DNA of 64,000 nucleotides from Planctomycetaceae bacterium (lineage in GTDB: Bacteria; Planctomycetota; Planctomycetia; Pirellulales; Lacipirellulaceae): NCBI GenBank assembly GCA_002702655.1, contig PABB01000005.1:62001-126000 (forward strand), written 5' to 3'. Under the pieces are notes generated by a model. It was not told the DNA's origin and did not search any database. It saw nothing but the letters and a program-made list of their open reading frames with translations. A program made the position numbers and the translations under genes. Of this stretch, positions 27,309 to 37,410 are shown piece by piece (the stretch's first letter is position 1; every line of letters starts with the position of its first letter).

Positions 27309-27779
27309 ATGCGCGTTCACGCCATTCGTCTCGCGGAAGAGGCTGACCACGACCGGCTGTTGGCGATCTATAACGCCGCACGCAGGGCGGCGGGGTGCTT
27401 TCACGCTCCGGTCGCGACCGCTGAGCAGTTTGCGAAGCTCATCGAGGGGGAAGAGATTCTCGTCTGTGAGCACGAAGGCCGCATTGCCGGATTCGTCGGC
27501 GGGTGGAAGTCGGACCGATTTATCCACCACCTGTACGTCTTGCCGGAGCTGCAGCGCCGCGGGATTGGCAGTGCGCTGCTCAATGCGTGCCAAGCGCGGC
27601 TGGGCAGTCGTGTCTCGCTGAAATGCGATGCGAGCAACCTGGCCGCTCAAGCGTTCTACCGCCGCCGCGGCTGGGTCGAATCGGGCAGCGGCCCAGGCGA
27701 CTTCGGGCCGTGGATTCGACTGACGCTCGCCCAGCGAGGAACGAACTGCGACGCGCCAGCGGGCAGAACGCCTGAATGA
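27309..27779 (+). CDS. GNAT-family N-acetyltransferase
   Basis: The protein is 156 residues from the ATG at 27309 (MRVHAIRLAEEADHDRLLAIYN), preceded by GAGGA. The acetyl-CoA binding loop is LYVLPELQRRGIGSALL, and the late motif NLAAQAFYRRRGWVESG is the usual aromatic-GF segment. The full GNAT fold fits the length. The substrate cannot be inferred. It is the second of a tandem GNAT pair. Confidence 0.88.
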   Translation: MRVHAIRLAEEADHDRLLAIYNAARRAAGCFHAPVATAEQFAKLIEGEEILVCEHEGRIAGFVGGWKSDRFIHHLYVLPELQRRGIGSALLNACQARLGSRVSLKCDASNLAAQAFYRRRGWVESGSGPGDFGPWIRLTLAQRGTNCDAPAGRTPE

Positions 27780-27812
27780 GGCCTCGCTGTACAAATCGCA
27801 ACGCAGCGGTGC

Positions 27813-28217
27813 TTACGCCTTCCCGCCCTGCGTGACCGCCACGTACGCCATGCGCAACTGGTGCAGCAGGTCTTCCAGGCCGGCATCCTCGCCGGGATCG
27901 AGGTTGCCCTTGGTCTTTTCCTGCAGGACCGCCAGCATGTCGATGGCGTACTTCGCCCGCGGGGGGCTGACCTCCGGCTCGTTGGTCAACGGGCTGGGGA
28001 TTTGCCCCAGGCCGACCATCGCTTCGGTGGCAAACGTGCTGACCAGCATGGGGAACGACGCCGGGGGCCACTGCATCGCGGCCTCGTCGCCGGCCGCGGC
28101 TTCACCCGGCGACTGATCGCCTTCCTGCTGCGACGATGCTCGAGCAGCTTGCTCCTTCTCGGCCTCGACTTGGCTCTTCCAATCCTCGTCGATGATGATC
28201 TTTTTTTCTTCGGCCAT
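27813..28217 (-). CDS. DUF1844-domain protein
   Basis: The protein is 134 residues from the ATG at 28217 (MAEEKKIIIDEDWK). A charged, Gln/Glu-rich N-terminal third is followed by the DUF1844 core: SFPMLVSTFATEAMVGLGQIPSP, then ARYAIDMLAVLQEKTKGNL-type helices. The family is small, cytosolic and of unknown function, and is common in Planctomycetes and deltaproteobacteria. It faces the GNAT pair convergently. Confidence 0.85.
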   Translation of the reverse strand: MAEEKKIIIDEDWKSQVEAEKEQAARASSQQEGDQSPGEAAAGDEAAMQWPPASFPMLVSTFATEAMVGLGQIPSPLTNEPEVSPPRAKYAIDMLAVLQEKTKGNLDPGEDAGLEDLLHQLRMAYVAVTQGGKA

Positions 28218-28230
28218 GGATGGGCGCCTC

Positions 28231-28385
28231 ATTCTTCACCACAGAGGACACGGAGAGCACGGAGTAAGTACCCATGGTCAAACCGCGATTCCCAATGGCG
28301 TTTTTCCAATTGCCGTGGGCATCGGAACTCGGCCATCGGACAATCGGACTCGTTCTCTGTGTCCTCCGTGCCTCTGTGGTGAATA
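28231..28385. repeat. Inverted repeat, ttcaccacagagg family
   Basis: ttcaccacagaggacacgga (from 28234) is mirrored by tccgtgcctctgtggtgaa (to 28382), with about 85 bases between the arms. It fills the space between the DUF1844 gene and the end of pyrG. Similar ccacagagg spacers are widespread in bacteria. Confidence 0.8.
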
Positions 28386-28452
28386 GTACAAGGTTTAGAA
28401 TGTTAGACGGCCTGGCCGCCGTCGCCATGGGGCGTGCGGAGCGGCAGCGCGG

Positions 28453-30174
<1,722 letters not shown>

Positions 30175-30267
30175 CTAGCATTCTAGCGAACTGCGGCGGC
30201 AGCGCGGAGGGCGGCGTTGCGGGCCGTCAACTGCGGTACAAAACCGGGCGACGAGGATGCCGTGGAC

Positions 30268-30317
30268 GATTTAGCCCCGCCGCTTGCGGCGGGGGCGGAG
30301 CAAGCTCCGCCGCTAAA
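30268..30317. repeat. tttagc/gctaaa hairpin repeat upstream of pyrG
   Basis: tttagccccgccgcttgcgg is followed by complementary agcaagctccgccgctaaa ending near 30317. It is a GC-rich inverted repeat of the same tttagccccg family as 30784-30814. Confidence 0.65.
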
Positions 30318-30352
30318 TGGAGCTACCGCCACCGCCGACGATTTCCGAACGA

Positions 30353-30775
30353 CTACCGGAAAAACTGACCGCGGCCTTCGGCGCGGAACGCCGCTTTGTG
30401 GTGGGCGATCTGCGGCTGGCCCGGGCCATCGGGCCACAGCACTTCGACGATGTCGAACCGCGCCGGATAATCCAGCAGGTCGTGCGATTTCATGTACGCC
30501 AGCGCCGCGCGGGTCATCCGCTGCCTCCGCTGAGCGTCGACGGCCGTGGCGGGGCGGGCCAGTTGCGGGCCGCGGCGGGTTTTGACCTCCACGAACACGA
30601 TCGTTTCGCCGTCGACGGCGATCACGTCGAATTCGCCGTACCGCAGCCGATGGCGCAGGGTAATGATCTTGTACCCTTGCCGCCGCAACTGCCGGGCGGC
30701 GAGTCGTTCGCCCTGCTCGCCCAGGGTGAACGGGCCGAAGTGCGATCGCCACCAGGCTCGCAGTTGGGCTTTCAT
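30353..30775 (-). CDS. yraN: YraN/UPF0102-family putative nuclease
   Basis: The protein is 140 residues. It has the family core G-E-x-x-A-x-x-x-L near 19-28 and the restriction-nuclease-like catalytic segment YGEFDVIAVDGETIVFVEVKTR (about 46-67), with its Asp, Glu and Lys in the expected order. The biochemical role of the family is unsettled. Its place after rplS matches the common trmD-rplS-rnhB-yraN type order, without rnhB here. A terminator-like hairpin (30784-30814) sits about ten bases before its ATG, and no Shine-Dalgarno sequence is visible. Confidence 0.88.
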   Translation of the reverse strand: MKAQLRAWWRSHFGPFTLGEQGERLAARQLRRQGYKIITLRHRLRYGEFDVIAVDGETIVFVEVKTRRGPQLARPATAVDAQRRQRMTRAALAYMKSHDLLDYPARFDIVEVLWPDGPGQPQIAHHKAAFRAEGRGQFFR

Positions 30776-30783
30776 GGCAAAAA

Positions 30784-30814
30784 TTTAGCCCCGGGCGAGT
30801 CGCCCGGGGCTAAA
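30784..30814 (-). terminator. Terminator-like hairpin between rplS and yraN
   Basis: Perfect 15-base arms, tttagccccgggcga (30784-30798) and tcgcccggggctaaa (30800-30814). On the minus-strand transcript the stem is followed by five U residues and then yraN, so it could attenuate yraN. It also belongs to a genomic repeat family. Confidence 0.6.
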
Positions 30815-30840
30815 TGGATGTTTGGATTGGGGCGAGTCGC

Positions 30841-31215
30841 CTACGCCTTGGCGGTGCGGTCGACGCGGCGTTCCTTCAGACGCACCGCCTTGCCGCTGCG
30901 CTGACGCAGGTAGTAGAGCTTGGCCCGACGAACGACCGCGCTGCGGACGACCTCGACCTGGGCGATGCGGGGCGAGTGGACCGGAAACTTCCGCTCGACG
31001 CCTTCGCCGGCGACGATGCGGCGGACCGTGAACATTTCCTTGGCGCCCGAACCGCTGCGGGCGATCACCACGCCGGTGAACACCTGGATGCGCTCTTTGT
31101 TGCCTTCCAGGATTTTGGTGTGCACGTTGACGGTGTCGCCAATCTCGAAGTGCGGCGTTTCCTCCGCCGGCTTGAGGGCGGACGCTTCGACGTGCTTGAG
31201 GATGTCTTGGCTCAT
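30841..31215 (-). CDS. rplS: 50S ribosomal protein L19
   Basis: The protein is 124 residues. The L19 core is clear: [55 protein letters not shown] and the basic [20 protein letters not shown]. It sits at the 30S-50S interface. The gene follows trmD by 51 bp on the same strand, in the conserved rpsP-trmD-rplS order. Confidence 0.97.
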   Translation of the reverse strand: MSQDILKHVEASALKPAEETPHFEIGDTVNVHTKILEGNKERIQVFTGVVIARSGSGAKEMFTVRRIVAGEGVERKFPVHSPRIAQVEVVRSAVVRRAKLYYLRQRSGKAVRLKERRVDRTAKA

Positions 31216-31266
31216 GGCAGGGTCCTTTGTCGCGATAGCTTATGCTGCGGCGAGCACGCTCGCCGG

Positions 31267-31980
31267 CTAACTGTTCTTGTCTTCGTCGGGTCGTTGACGC
31301 TCAAGCAAGTCGGGGCGGCGCTGTCCGGTGCGCTTGAGGCTGTCCGCTTCGCGCCAGGCGGCGATCCGCGGGTGGTCGCCGCTGAGCAGCACCTCGGGCA
31401 CTTCCAGGCCCCGGTATTCTCGCGGCCGCGTGTATTGGGCGAACTCCAGCAAGCGGTTGCCTGTGGAGAACGAATCGTAGCGGCCGCTGTCCTCGTCGCC
31501 CAACACGCCGGGGACCAGCCGCACCACGGCGTCGATCACCACCATGGCGGCCACCTCGCCGCCGTTGACGATGAAATCGCCGAGCGAAATCTCCTGGGGC
31601 CGCAGCAGATCGCTGATCCGCTGATCAAACCCTTCGTACCGGCCGCACAGCAGCAACAACCGCGGCTGCTCGGCCAACTCCTCCACGACATGCTGCGTGA
31701 GCGGCCGTCCGCCCGGGGTCAGCATGACGACCTGTCCAGCGTCGGGCTGCATCGTTTGCACGCCCTCGACCGCTTCGACCACCACGTCGGGCCGCAGCAC
31801 CATGCCGGGGCCGCCGCCGAAGGGGCGATCATCGACCGAGCGGTGCTTGTCGCGGGCCCAGTCGCGAATGTTGTGTAAGTCAACCGTCACGTCGCCGCGA
31901 TCGATCGCCGCCTTCAGCAGACTCTGCCGGAGATAGCCAGCGAAGATCTCCGGGAACAGCGTCAGGACGTCGAAACGCAT
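31267..31980 (-). CDS. trmD: tRNA (guanine-N1-)-methyltransferase
   Basis: The protein is 237 residues starting MRFDVLTLFPEIFAGYL. It has the SPOUT knot: GGGPGMVLRPDVV, the AdoMet loop CGRYEGFDQRI, ISLGDFIVNGGEVAAMV, and the C-terminal LSGDHPRIAAWR segment that contacts tRNA. It methylates G37 of tRNAs to prevent frameshifting. It starts 13 bp after the rpsP stop, so the two are very likely cotranscribed. Confidence 0.97.
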   Translation of the reverse strand: MRFDVLTLFPEIFAGYLRQSLLKAAIDRGDVTVDLHNIRDWARDKHRSVDDRPFGGGPGMVLRPDVVVEAVEGVQTMQPDAGQVVMLTPGGRPLTQHVVEELAEQPRLLLLCGRYEGFDQRISDLLRPQEISLGDFIVNGGEVAAMVVIDAVVRLVPGVLGDEDSGRYDSFSTGNRLLEFAQYTRPREYRGLEVPEVLLSGDHPRIAAWREADSLKRTGQRRPDLLERQRPDEDKNS

Positions 31981-31993
31981 GGCGACGGCCAGC

Positions 31994-32491
31994 TTACGCG
32001 TCGGCCGCGGGAGTCTCCTCCGCGGGCTTCTCTTCGGTGTTTTCTTCTGCGGCGTTTTCCTCAGCGGGGGCTTCCGCAGCCGCTTCTTCCGCCGCGGCCT
32101 CCTCGGCCGGCGCTTCTGCGGCAGCGGCTTCGGCAGCCTTCTCCTCCTCGGACTTCGGCTTGCTGACGGCCGGGCCGGCGGCGGGCACGACCTTCGGCGC
32201 CGACAGCTTCTCCAGCGCCGCGGCCTGGGCCGCCTCGTGCGTGCCGCCCTCGCCGTACTTCTTGATCAACACGGCGACTTTTTCGCTCGGCACGGCGCCG
32301 ACGCTCAGCCAATAGGAGACGCGCTCCTTGTTCAGCACGGCGCGGGCGTCGGTGTCGGCGACCGACGGGTCGTAGGTGCCCAACTCTTCCAGTACGCGCC
32401 CGTCGCGGGGCGTGCGCTTGTCGGTGGCGCAAATGCGGAAGAACGCGCGGTGGGCGCGTCCCATCTTCTTCATGCGGATACGGACCGCCAC
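31994..32491 (-). CDS. rpsP: 30S ribosomal protein S16 with Ala/Glu-rich C-terminal extension
   Basis: The protein is 165 residues from a GTG at 32491, chosen because GAGGAG lies just upstream and the product then begins VAVRIRMKKMGRAHRAFFR. The first 85 or so residues are standard S16. The last 65-70 residues are almost only Ala, Glu, Pro and Lys (EEKAAEAAAAEAPAEEAAA), so the protein is about twice the usual length. Such tails occur in some S16 proteins, and their role is unknown. It is the first gene of the rpsP-trmD-rplS group. Confidence 0.93.
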   Translation of the reverse strand: MAVRIRMKKMGRAHRAFFRICATDKRTPRDGRVLEELGTYDPSVADTDARAVLNKERVSYWLSVGAVPSEKVAVLIKKYGEGGTHEAAQAAALEKLSAPKVVPAAGPAVSKPKSEEEKAAEAAAAEAPAEEAAAEEAAAEAPAEENAAEENTEEKPAEETPAADA

Positions 32492-32853
32492 GGCTGTCTC
32501 CTCAAAAACTCGCTGGCATGGCCGAGGCGGGCAAGCACGCCGCGGCAAGTATGACTATGAAATTCGCCGCCTCCGCAGACCCAATTGGCCGCAGAAACCG
32601 CGCGTCGCAGACTCGGGCATCAGGCCTCGCAGGGGTGAACGTCCCGCGGAAGCCGGTAAACCCCATATCTTGGCGGAGTTAGGGCCGCTTTGGCAAGGGC
32701 CCGACGTGGGGAAAACGGCAAGAATTTGCCCGCCCAGCGGGCCGCAAACCCCCGCCAAATTACCGGAATATCCCGCCGAAGTGCCTCCGATGCGGGGCGC
32801 GGATCAGGCGCAATCGAGATGGGCCCGCGCGACCGGCCGAACTGACCTGCCGG
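32492..32853. other. 360-bp upstream region of rpsP, no gene seen
   Basis: It presumably holds the rpsP operon promoter. No clear -35/-10 pair can be picked by eye. It contains several GC-rich short palindromes but no long repeat. Confidence 0.5.
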
Positions 32854-33381
32854 CTAGACGCATTCTTTTCGTGAACCGCTGAATCTGGGCTGCACAGGTT
32901 TGCCACGGCCCGATTTGACCGCGCTCACATCGGCGGCGACCGCGGCAGTCGTCTCAGGCAGCCGTTGGACGACCAACAATCCGCTGCCGCTGAGCAACAG
33001 CATGGCTGCCAGCAGCCAGGGCGTTGAGCTCAGCGTCCAGGCCATCAGGGCCATCGCCGCCAAGATCATCAGGCGTGCCCGGCGTTTCACACGGGGAGTC
33101 ACCGCGCGCCGCTCCCGCCAGGTTCGCAACATCGGGCCAACGTGCCGATTGGCCAGCAGGGCGGCGTGCAGCCGCGGCGACGCCCGCGACAGGAAGAACG
33201 CCGTCAGCAGCAGAAACGGCGTCGTCGGCAAGCCAGGCAACACCACGCCGACAATTGCCAACGCAAAGAACAACGCCGCCAGTGCCAAATACAGCACGCG
33301 CAGTGCGCCCCGAGCGCACTGCTGGACGGGCTCGACGACGGCAAAGCTGTCGCCAGCGGCCAGTGATTGAGAATTGGGCAT
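32854..33381 (-). CDS. YbaN/DUF454-family inner-membrane protein
   Basis: The protein is 175 residues. The family core is obvious: LAIVGVVLPGLPTTPFLLL with the first two membrane helices, FFLSRASPRLH, VGPMLRTWRERRAVTPRVKRRA, then two more hydrophobic helices (LMILAAMALMAW and LLAAMLLLSGSGLLVV). Function is unknown across bacteria. It sits between ffh and rpsP on the same strand, where most genomes have the two adjacent. The C-terminal 35 residues are polar and basic. Confidence 0.87.
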   Translation of the reverse strand: MPNSQSLAAGDSFAVVEPVQQCARGALRVLYLALAALFFALAIVGVVLPGLPTTPFLLLTAFFLSRASPRLHAALLANRHVGPMLRTWRERRAVTPRVKRRARLMILAAMALMAWTLSSTPWLLAAMLLLSGSGLLVVQRLPETTAAVAADVSAVKSGRGKPVQPRFSGSRKECV

Positions 33382-33565
33382 GGTCTGAAGTCTCGCGGCA
33401 AGTCGAGACGCACACCATGAAGGTCGACCGGCGGACGGGGCCGTGTGGACTCAGTTCTCGACGACCCACGACAAAATGCCGACTTCGCCCGAGTTGAACG
33501 CGGCAGAACTGCCGTAGGCTGCATGACCGGCCCTCGGGTTGCCGCAGTCGCGCGACACGCGCCGG

Positions 33566-35047
33566 CTACCGGCCCTTCTCCCGCTTTCGTTTGCGCTTCT
33601 CGCGCTCGCGTTCCTTTTTGAGCTTCGCCTTTTCCTTCGGCGACAGCCGCTTGCCGGTGGGTTGTTTCTTCTTGCCCAGCATTCCCGCGGGGTCGCCGGC
33701 CATGCCGGCTTGCATCTGCTGGACCATCTTCATCCGCTCGCGGATGCCCTTGCCGGCCATGCCGGTCATCATTTGCTTCATGCCGTCGAATTGCTTCACC
33801 AGGTCGTTGACCTCGTGCGGCTCGACGCCGGCGCCCGCGGCGATGCGGCGGCGGCGACTTTGGTCGATCACCTTCGACGGGTTGCGGCGTTCGTCGGCGG
33901 TCATCGCGTCGATGATCCCAAACAGCCGCTTCATGTCGCCTTCGTGATCGGCGTCCCCCATCATGTCTTTCAGGTTGCTCATGCCGGGGATCATGCCCAT
34001 GACCTTCTGCAGCGGTCCCAGGCGGGTGATCTGCTTGAGCTGCGAGCGGAACATGTCGAGCGTGAACTCGCCCTTGGCGAGCTGCTCTTCCTGCCGCTTC
34101 ATCTCCTCTTCGTCGAATTCGCGCTGCGCCTTCTCGACCAGGGTCAGGATGTCGCCCTGCCCCAGGATGCGGCCCGCCATGCGGTCGGGGTGGAACTCCT
34201 CGAGCGCGTCGAGGTGCTCGCCCACGCCGATGAATTTGATCGGCACGCCGGTCACGTCTTTGACCGACAGCGCCGCCCCGCCGCGGGCGTCGCCGTCGAG
34301 CTTGGTCATGATCACGCCGTCCAGCTCGAGCGCCTCGTTAAACGCCTTGGCGCTGTTCACGGCGTCCTGGCCGGTCATGCCGTCGACCACCAGGTAGACC
34401 TGCTCGGGGCTGCACATGCGGTCGATGCGGATGAGCTGCTCCATCAGCTCGTCGTCCACGTGCAGTCGGCCGGCGGTGTCCAGGATCACCGTGTCGGCGC
34501 CCAGCTTCTTCGCCTGCTTGACCGCGGCGTTGCAGACCTTGACCGGGTCCTTTTCCTGCCGGTCGCTGTAGACGTCGATGCCCAGTTGCCCGCCGATCAC
34601 ATGCAACTGGTCGATGGCCGCAGGACGCTGCAGGTCGGCGGCCACCAGCAGCGGTTTGCGCTGGGCCTCCTTGAGCAGCCGCCCCAGCTTGCCGCAGGTG
34701 GTCGTTTTTCCCGAGCCCTGCAGGCCCGACATCATCAGCACGGTGACGTCGTCCTTGCCTTTCAAATGCAAGGAATGATCGACCGGCCCCATCAGGTCGA
34801 CCAGCGCCTGGTAGACGATGCCGACGACTTGCTCGCCCGGCTTGAGCGACTTGAGCACCGACTCGCCGACCGCCTGCTCGGTCACGGCCGCCATGAATTT
34901 GCGGACCACCGGGAAGCTGACGTCCGCCTCCAGCAGCGACTTTTCGACGAGCTTGAGCCCGTCGCGCATATTCGCTTCCGAGAGTTTTCCTTGGCCGCGG
35001 AGCGTTTTGAGCGCGCTAGAGAGGCCGGTTTGCAGGGATTCGAACAT
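33566..35047 (-). CDS. ffh: Signal recognition particle protein Ffh
   Basis: The protein is 493 residues. It has an N domain (1-95), a G domain with G1 GLQGSGKTT (108-116), [12 protein letters not shown] and [10 protein letters not shown], and an M domain (about 325-440) with methionine-rich helices ([27 protein letters not shown]). The basic tail [19 protein letters not shown] is longer than usual. It binds signal sequences and 4.5S RNA and targets ribosomes to FtsY. It is the most upstream gene of the minus-strand housekeeping run. Confidence 0.97.
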   Translation of the reverse strand: MFESLQTGLSSALKTLRGQGKLSEANMRDGLKLVEKSLLEADVSFPVVRKFMAAVTEQAVGESVLKSLKPGEQVVGIVYQALVDLMGPVDHSLHLKGKDDVTVLMMSGLQGSGKTTTCGKLGRLLKEAQRKPLLVAADLQRPAAIDQLHVIGGQLGIDVYSDRQEKDPVKVCNAAVKQAKKLGADTVILDTAGRLHVDDELMEQLIRIDRMCSPEQVYLVVDGMTGQDAVNSAKAFNEALELDGVIMTKLDGDARGGAALSVKDVTGVPIKFIGVGEHLDALEEFHPDRMAGRILGQGDILTLVEKAQREFDEEEMKRQEEQLAKGEFTLDMFRSQLKQITRLGPLQKVMGMIPGMSNLKDMMGDADHEGDMKRLFGIIDAMTADERRNPSKVIDQSRRRRIAAGAGVEPHEVNDLVKQFDGMKQMMTGMAGKGIRERMKMVQQMQAGMAGDPAGMLGKKKQPTGKRLSPKEKAKLKKEREREKRKRKREKGR

Positions 35048-35210
35048 GGCAGGAGTGCTGCTTGCAGTGGAAAGCGGGCAAACGGGTCAGTTTACCGGAC
35101 GAGTCGCCGCAGGGGCAATGCGGGGGCGGGCTGGGCAGCGATACCGTGGGTGCGGTAATCTGGAACTGGCCAAACAGGGCCTGGCGCCCGCTATTCCGTA
35201 TACTCAGGCC

Positions 35211-35431
35211 ATGGTTCGAAACGTCCTGAGCATCGTATTCGCAACTTTGGTGGCCGTTGGATTGGTCGCGTGGGCACTGTGGCTGCATCCCCCATCTGTG
35301 GCGATGCGATCCTCGGCGGCTTCGCTCTTGTTGGAGCCACGGCAATACTCGTTCTGAATCGCATCACGCGACCAGCAGGTCGTCAAAACCCCAAAGACGA
35401 TTCATCACGCCGGCCGCCCTCGCCAGAGTGA
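35211..35431 (+). pseudogene. Frameshifted small two-helix membrane protein
   Basis: The frame from the ATG at 35211 reads MVRNVLSIVFATLVAVGL, a membrane helix, then stops at 35357 after 48 residues. Adding one C to the run of five at 35289-35293 would continue it as ICGDAILGGFALVGATAILV, a second helix, and a polar tail to the stop at 35429-35431, 73 residues in all. Both halves are hydrophobic helices, which is unlikely by chance. It could be a real frameshift or a base-call error. A TATACT box (35199-35204) lies seven bases before the ATG. The family is unknown. Confidence 0.4.
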
Positions 35432-35929
35432 TGTGCATCTGCCCTGCATTCTGACAACGCCTTCCTGGGCCATGTGAAGCGCGTTTGTTGCTAGAGCACT
35501 CTTCACGAGAGCATCGCGACTCCTACGCCAACGGCGTTTCAGATTGCAGCCCAGGGTTGCCGCGTGAGCGGCTACCCTGGGTCCCGAGTCGTGTCCTCCG
35601 CCGACCCTGACGGGGTCGCAGATTCTTCCCTTTCAGGGAAGCGGCCCCTTGTCCGTCGAAACCCGGGGTAGCCGCCAGAGCGGCAACCCCGGACTAGAAG
35701 ATGCAACGCCGCTGGCGTTGGAGCCGCTACGCATAGGTGACGGGCGCTCTAGTAGCGTGCGCTTCGATTCATAACCGAAATAACCCGGCATGGCGCCACC
35801 GCTACAACCGCGCCAGGTGGTCTTGGCCCGATCTCTGGTTGGACGCCGGGCCCTCTGCAAGGCATGTTTCCCAATGAGGTTTGCCGCATTGTGCGCACCA
35901 ACTGCCCCACTCGCGCCGCGAGACTTGCC
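35432..35929. other. 500-bp intergenic region made of repeats
   Basis: No gene is seen. 35521-35725 contains palindromic units such as ccagggttgccgc/gcggctaccctgg (35551-35580), ggggtagccgcc/gcggcaacccc (about 35665-35690) and ccaacggcg/cgctggcgttgg (35528-35537, about 35709-35720). Confidence 0.65.
35521..35725. repeat. Cluster of ccagggttgccgc and ggggtagccgc palindromes
   Basis: Two hairpins of related sequence face each other, in an outer frame of ccaacggcgtt (35528-35538) and aacgccgctggcgttgg (35705-35721). The arrangement suggests one composite inverted repeat. Confidence 0.65.
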
Positions 35930-37294
35930 ATGTCCCCCGAACAACCGCACTCGGAAGCGACAGCGCTGGCCAACGGCCACGGCGGCGCCGCCGTGGCAGA
36001 ACGACCGGCGGAAGCGCCGGCGGCGCCGCCGGCCAAGCCGGCCCCGTTTCGTTTCGTGCCGCCGGAGCCGGAGAATCTGGCCGCCACGGGGTTGGCCGCC
36101 GGGGAACTCGACGCGCTGCTGCTGAAGCTGCTGCTGGTCCGGGGCACGTCGACCGGCCGCAACGCCGCGGAGATGACGCGGCTGCCGCGCTCGCTGGTGG
36201 CCGAGAGCTTCGAGCGACTCCGCCAGGAGTTGTTGGTGGCGATCAAAGGCTCCGCGGGGTTGGAGGATTTCGTCTACCAACTGACCGACGCCGGGCACGA
36301 TCGGGCCGCGCGGCTGGCCAAGCATTGCAGCTACGCCGGCGTCGCGCCGGTGCCGCTGGAACGGTACATCGAAGCAGTCGCCGAGCAATCCCTCGCCGGC
36401 AGCAAGCTCAACCGTCAGCGGCTCGACGCCGCATTCCGCGATCTGCGGCTGCACGCCGAACTGGTCGGCCAAGTCGGCCAGGCGGTCAACGACGGCCGGG
36501 GCATGTTCCTGTTCGGCCCGCCCGGCAACGGTAAGACCAGCATTTCGGAGCGGGTCGTCGGCGCCTTTGGCGAGTACGTGTGGATTCCCCACACGGTGAC
36601 GATCGACGGTGAACTGGTCCGCCTGTACGACCCGCGCAGCCACAAGGCAATCGACGCCCCGCAGTTGGAGGAGATCTCGCACGACCGGCGGTGGGTGCTG
36701 ATCGAGCGGCCCACGATCGTGGTGGGCGGAGAGCTGACGCTGGAGCAACTCGAACTGCAGCCCAACCCCGCGACCGGCCTGTGCGAAGCGCCCGTGCAAC
36801 TGCGGGCCAACTGCGGCGCGTTGGTGGTCGACGATTTTGGCCGGCAACGGGCGCCGACGGCCGACATCCTCAACCGGCTGATCGTGCCGATGGAAAAGCA
36901 GCACGATTACCTGGTGCTCGCCAGTGGTCGGCAGGTGATGCTGCCCTTCGACATGCTGCTGGTGTTTTCGACGAACTTGGAGCCGCGCGAACTGGTCGAC
37001 GAAGCGTTCCTGCGGCGGATCCCCTACAAGATCGAAGTCGGCGGCCCCAGCGAGACGGAGTTCGTCGAGCTGTTTTTGGACCTGGCCCGCAAGGCCGGCG
37101 GCACGTGCCCGCCGAGCGTCGTGCAGGACCTGCTGGAGCGGCACTTCCGCGCCAAGCACCGTCCGCTGCGGTACTGCCACCCCCGCGACCTGCTGCGGCA
37201 GGTGTGCAACTACTGCGCGTACAACGACCGGCCGCTGGAGATCACGACCGCGACGTTGGACGTGGCGGTAAAAAATTACTTCGCGGCGTTGTAG
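35930..37294 (+). CDS. AAA+ ATPase with N-terminal helical/winged-helix region
   Basis: The protein is 454 residues from the ATG at 35930 (MSPEQPHSEATALANG). A Pro/Ala-rich start (1-45) is followed by a helical, winged-helix-like part (46-170) and a AAA+ domain: Walker A GPPGNGKT (196-203), Walker B ALVVDDFG (297-304, Asp-Asp rather than Asp-Glu), sensor 1 LLVFSTNL (343-350), an Arg-finger region FLRRIPYKI, and a C-terminal lid ending HPRDLLRQVCNYCAY. The fold suggests a MoxR/RavA-type or pilus-associated ATPase, but I cannot fix a family. It is an orphan: repeat spacer upstream, purQ convergent downstream. Confidence 0.75.
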   Translation: MSPEQPHSEATALANGHGGAAVAERPAEAPAAPPAKPAPFRFVPPEPENLAATGLAAGELDALLLKLLLVRGTSTGRNAAEMTRLPRSLVAESFERLRQELLVAIKGSAGLEDFVYQLTDAGHDRAARLAKHCSYAGVAPVPLERYIEAVAEQSLAGSKLNRQRLDAAFRDLRLHAELVGQVGQAVNDGRGMFLFGPPGNGKTSISERVVGAFGEYVWIPHTVTIDGELVRLYDPRSHKAIDAPQLEEISHDRRWVLIERPTIVVGGELTLEQLELQPNPATGLCEAPVQLRANCGALVVDDFGRQRAPTADILNRLIVPMEKQHDYLVLASGRQVMLPFDMLLVFSTNLEPRELVDEAFLRRIPYKIEVGGPSETEFVELFLDLARKAGGTCPPSVVQDLLERHFRAKHRPLRYCHPRDLLRQVCNYCAYNDRPLEITTATLDVAVKNYFAAL

Positions 37295-37334
37295 AGATAG
37301 CGGGAGGGCGAGGCCACTGCCGAGCCGATTGGAC

Positions 37335-37406
37335 CTGTAGCATGGCCGCTCCGGCCGTGCACAGCGAGTTTTGGTTTCTCGCACGGCCGGAGCGGCCATG
37401 CTACAG
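37335..37406. terminator. 26-bp perfect inverted repeat between convergent genes
   Basis: The arms at 37335-37360 and 37381-37406 are exact reverse complements around a 20-base loop. They separate the AAA+ gene from purQ, which ends at 37411. It may serve as a bidirectional terminator, although it looks like another genomic repeat family. Confidence 0.6.
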
Positions 37407-37410
37407 GCGG

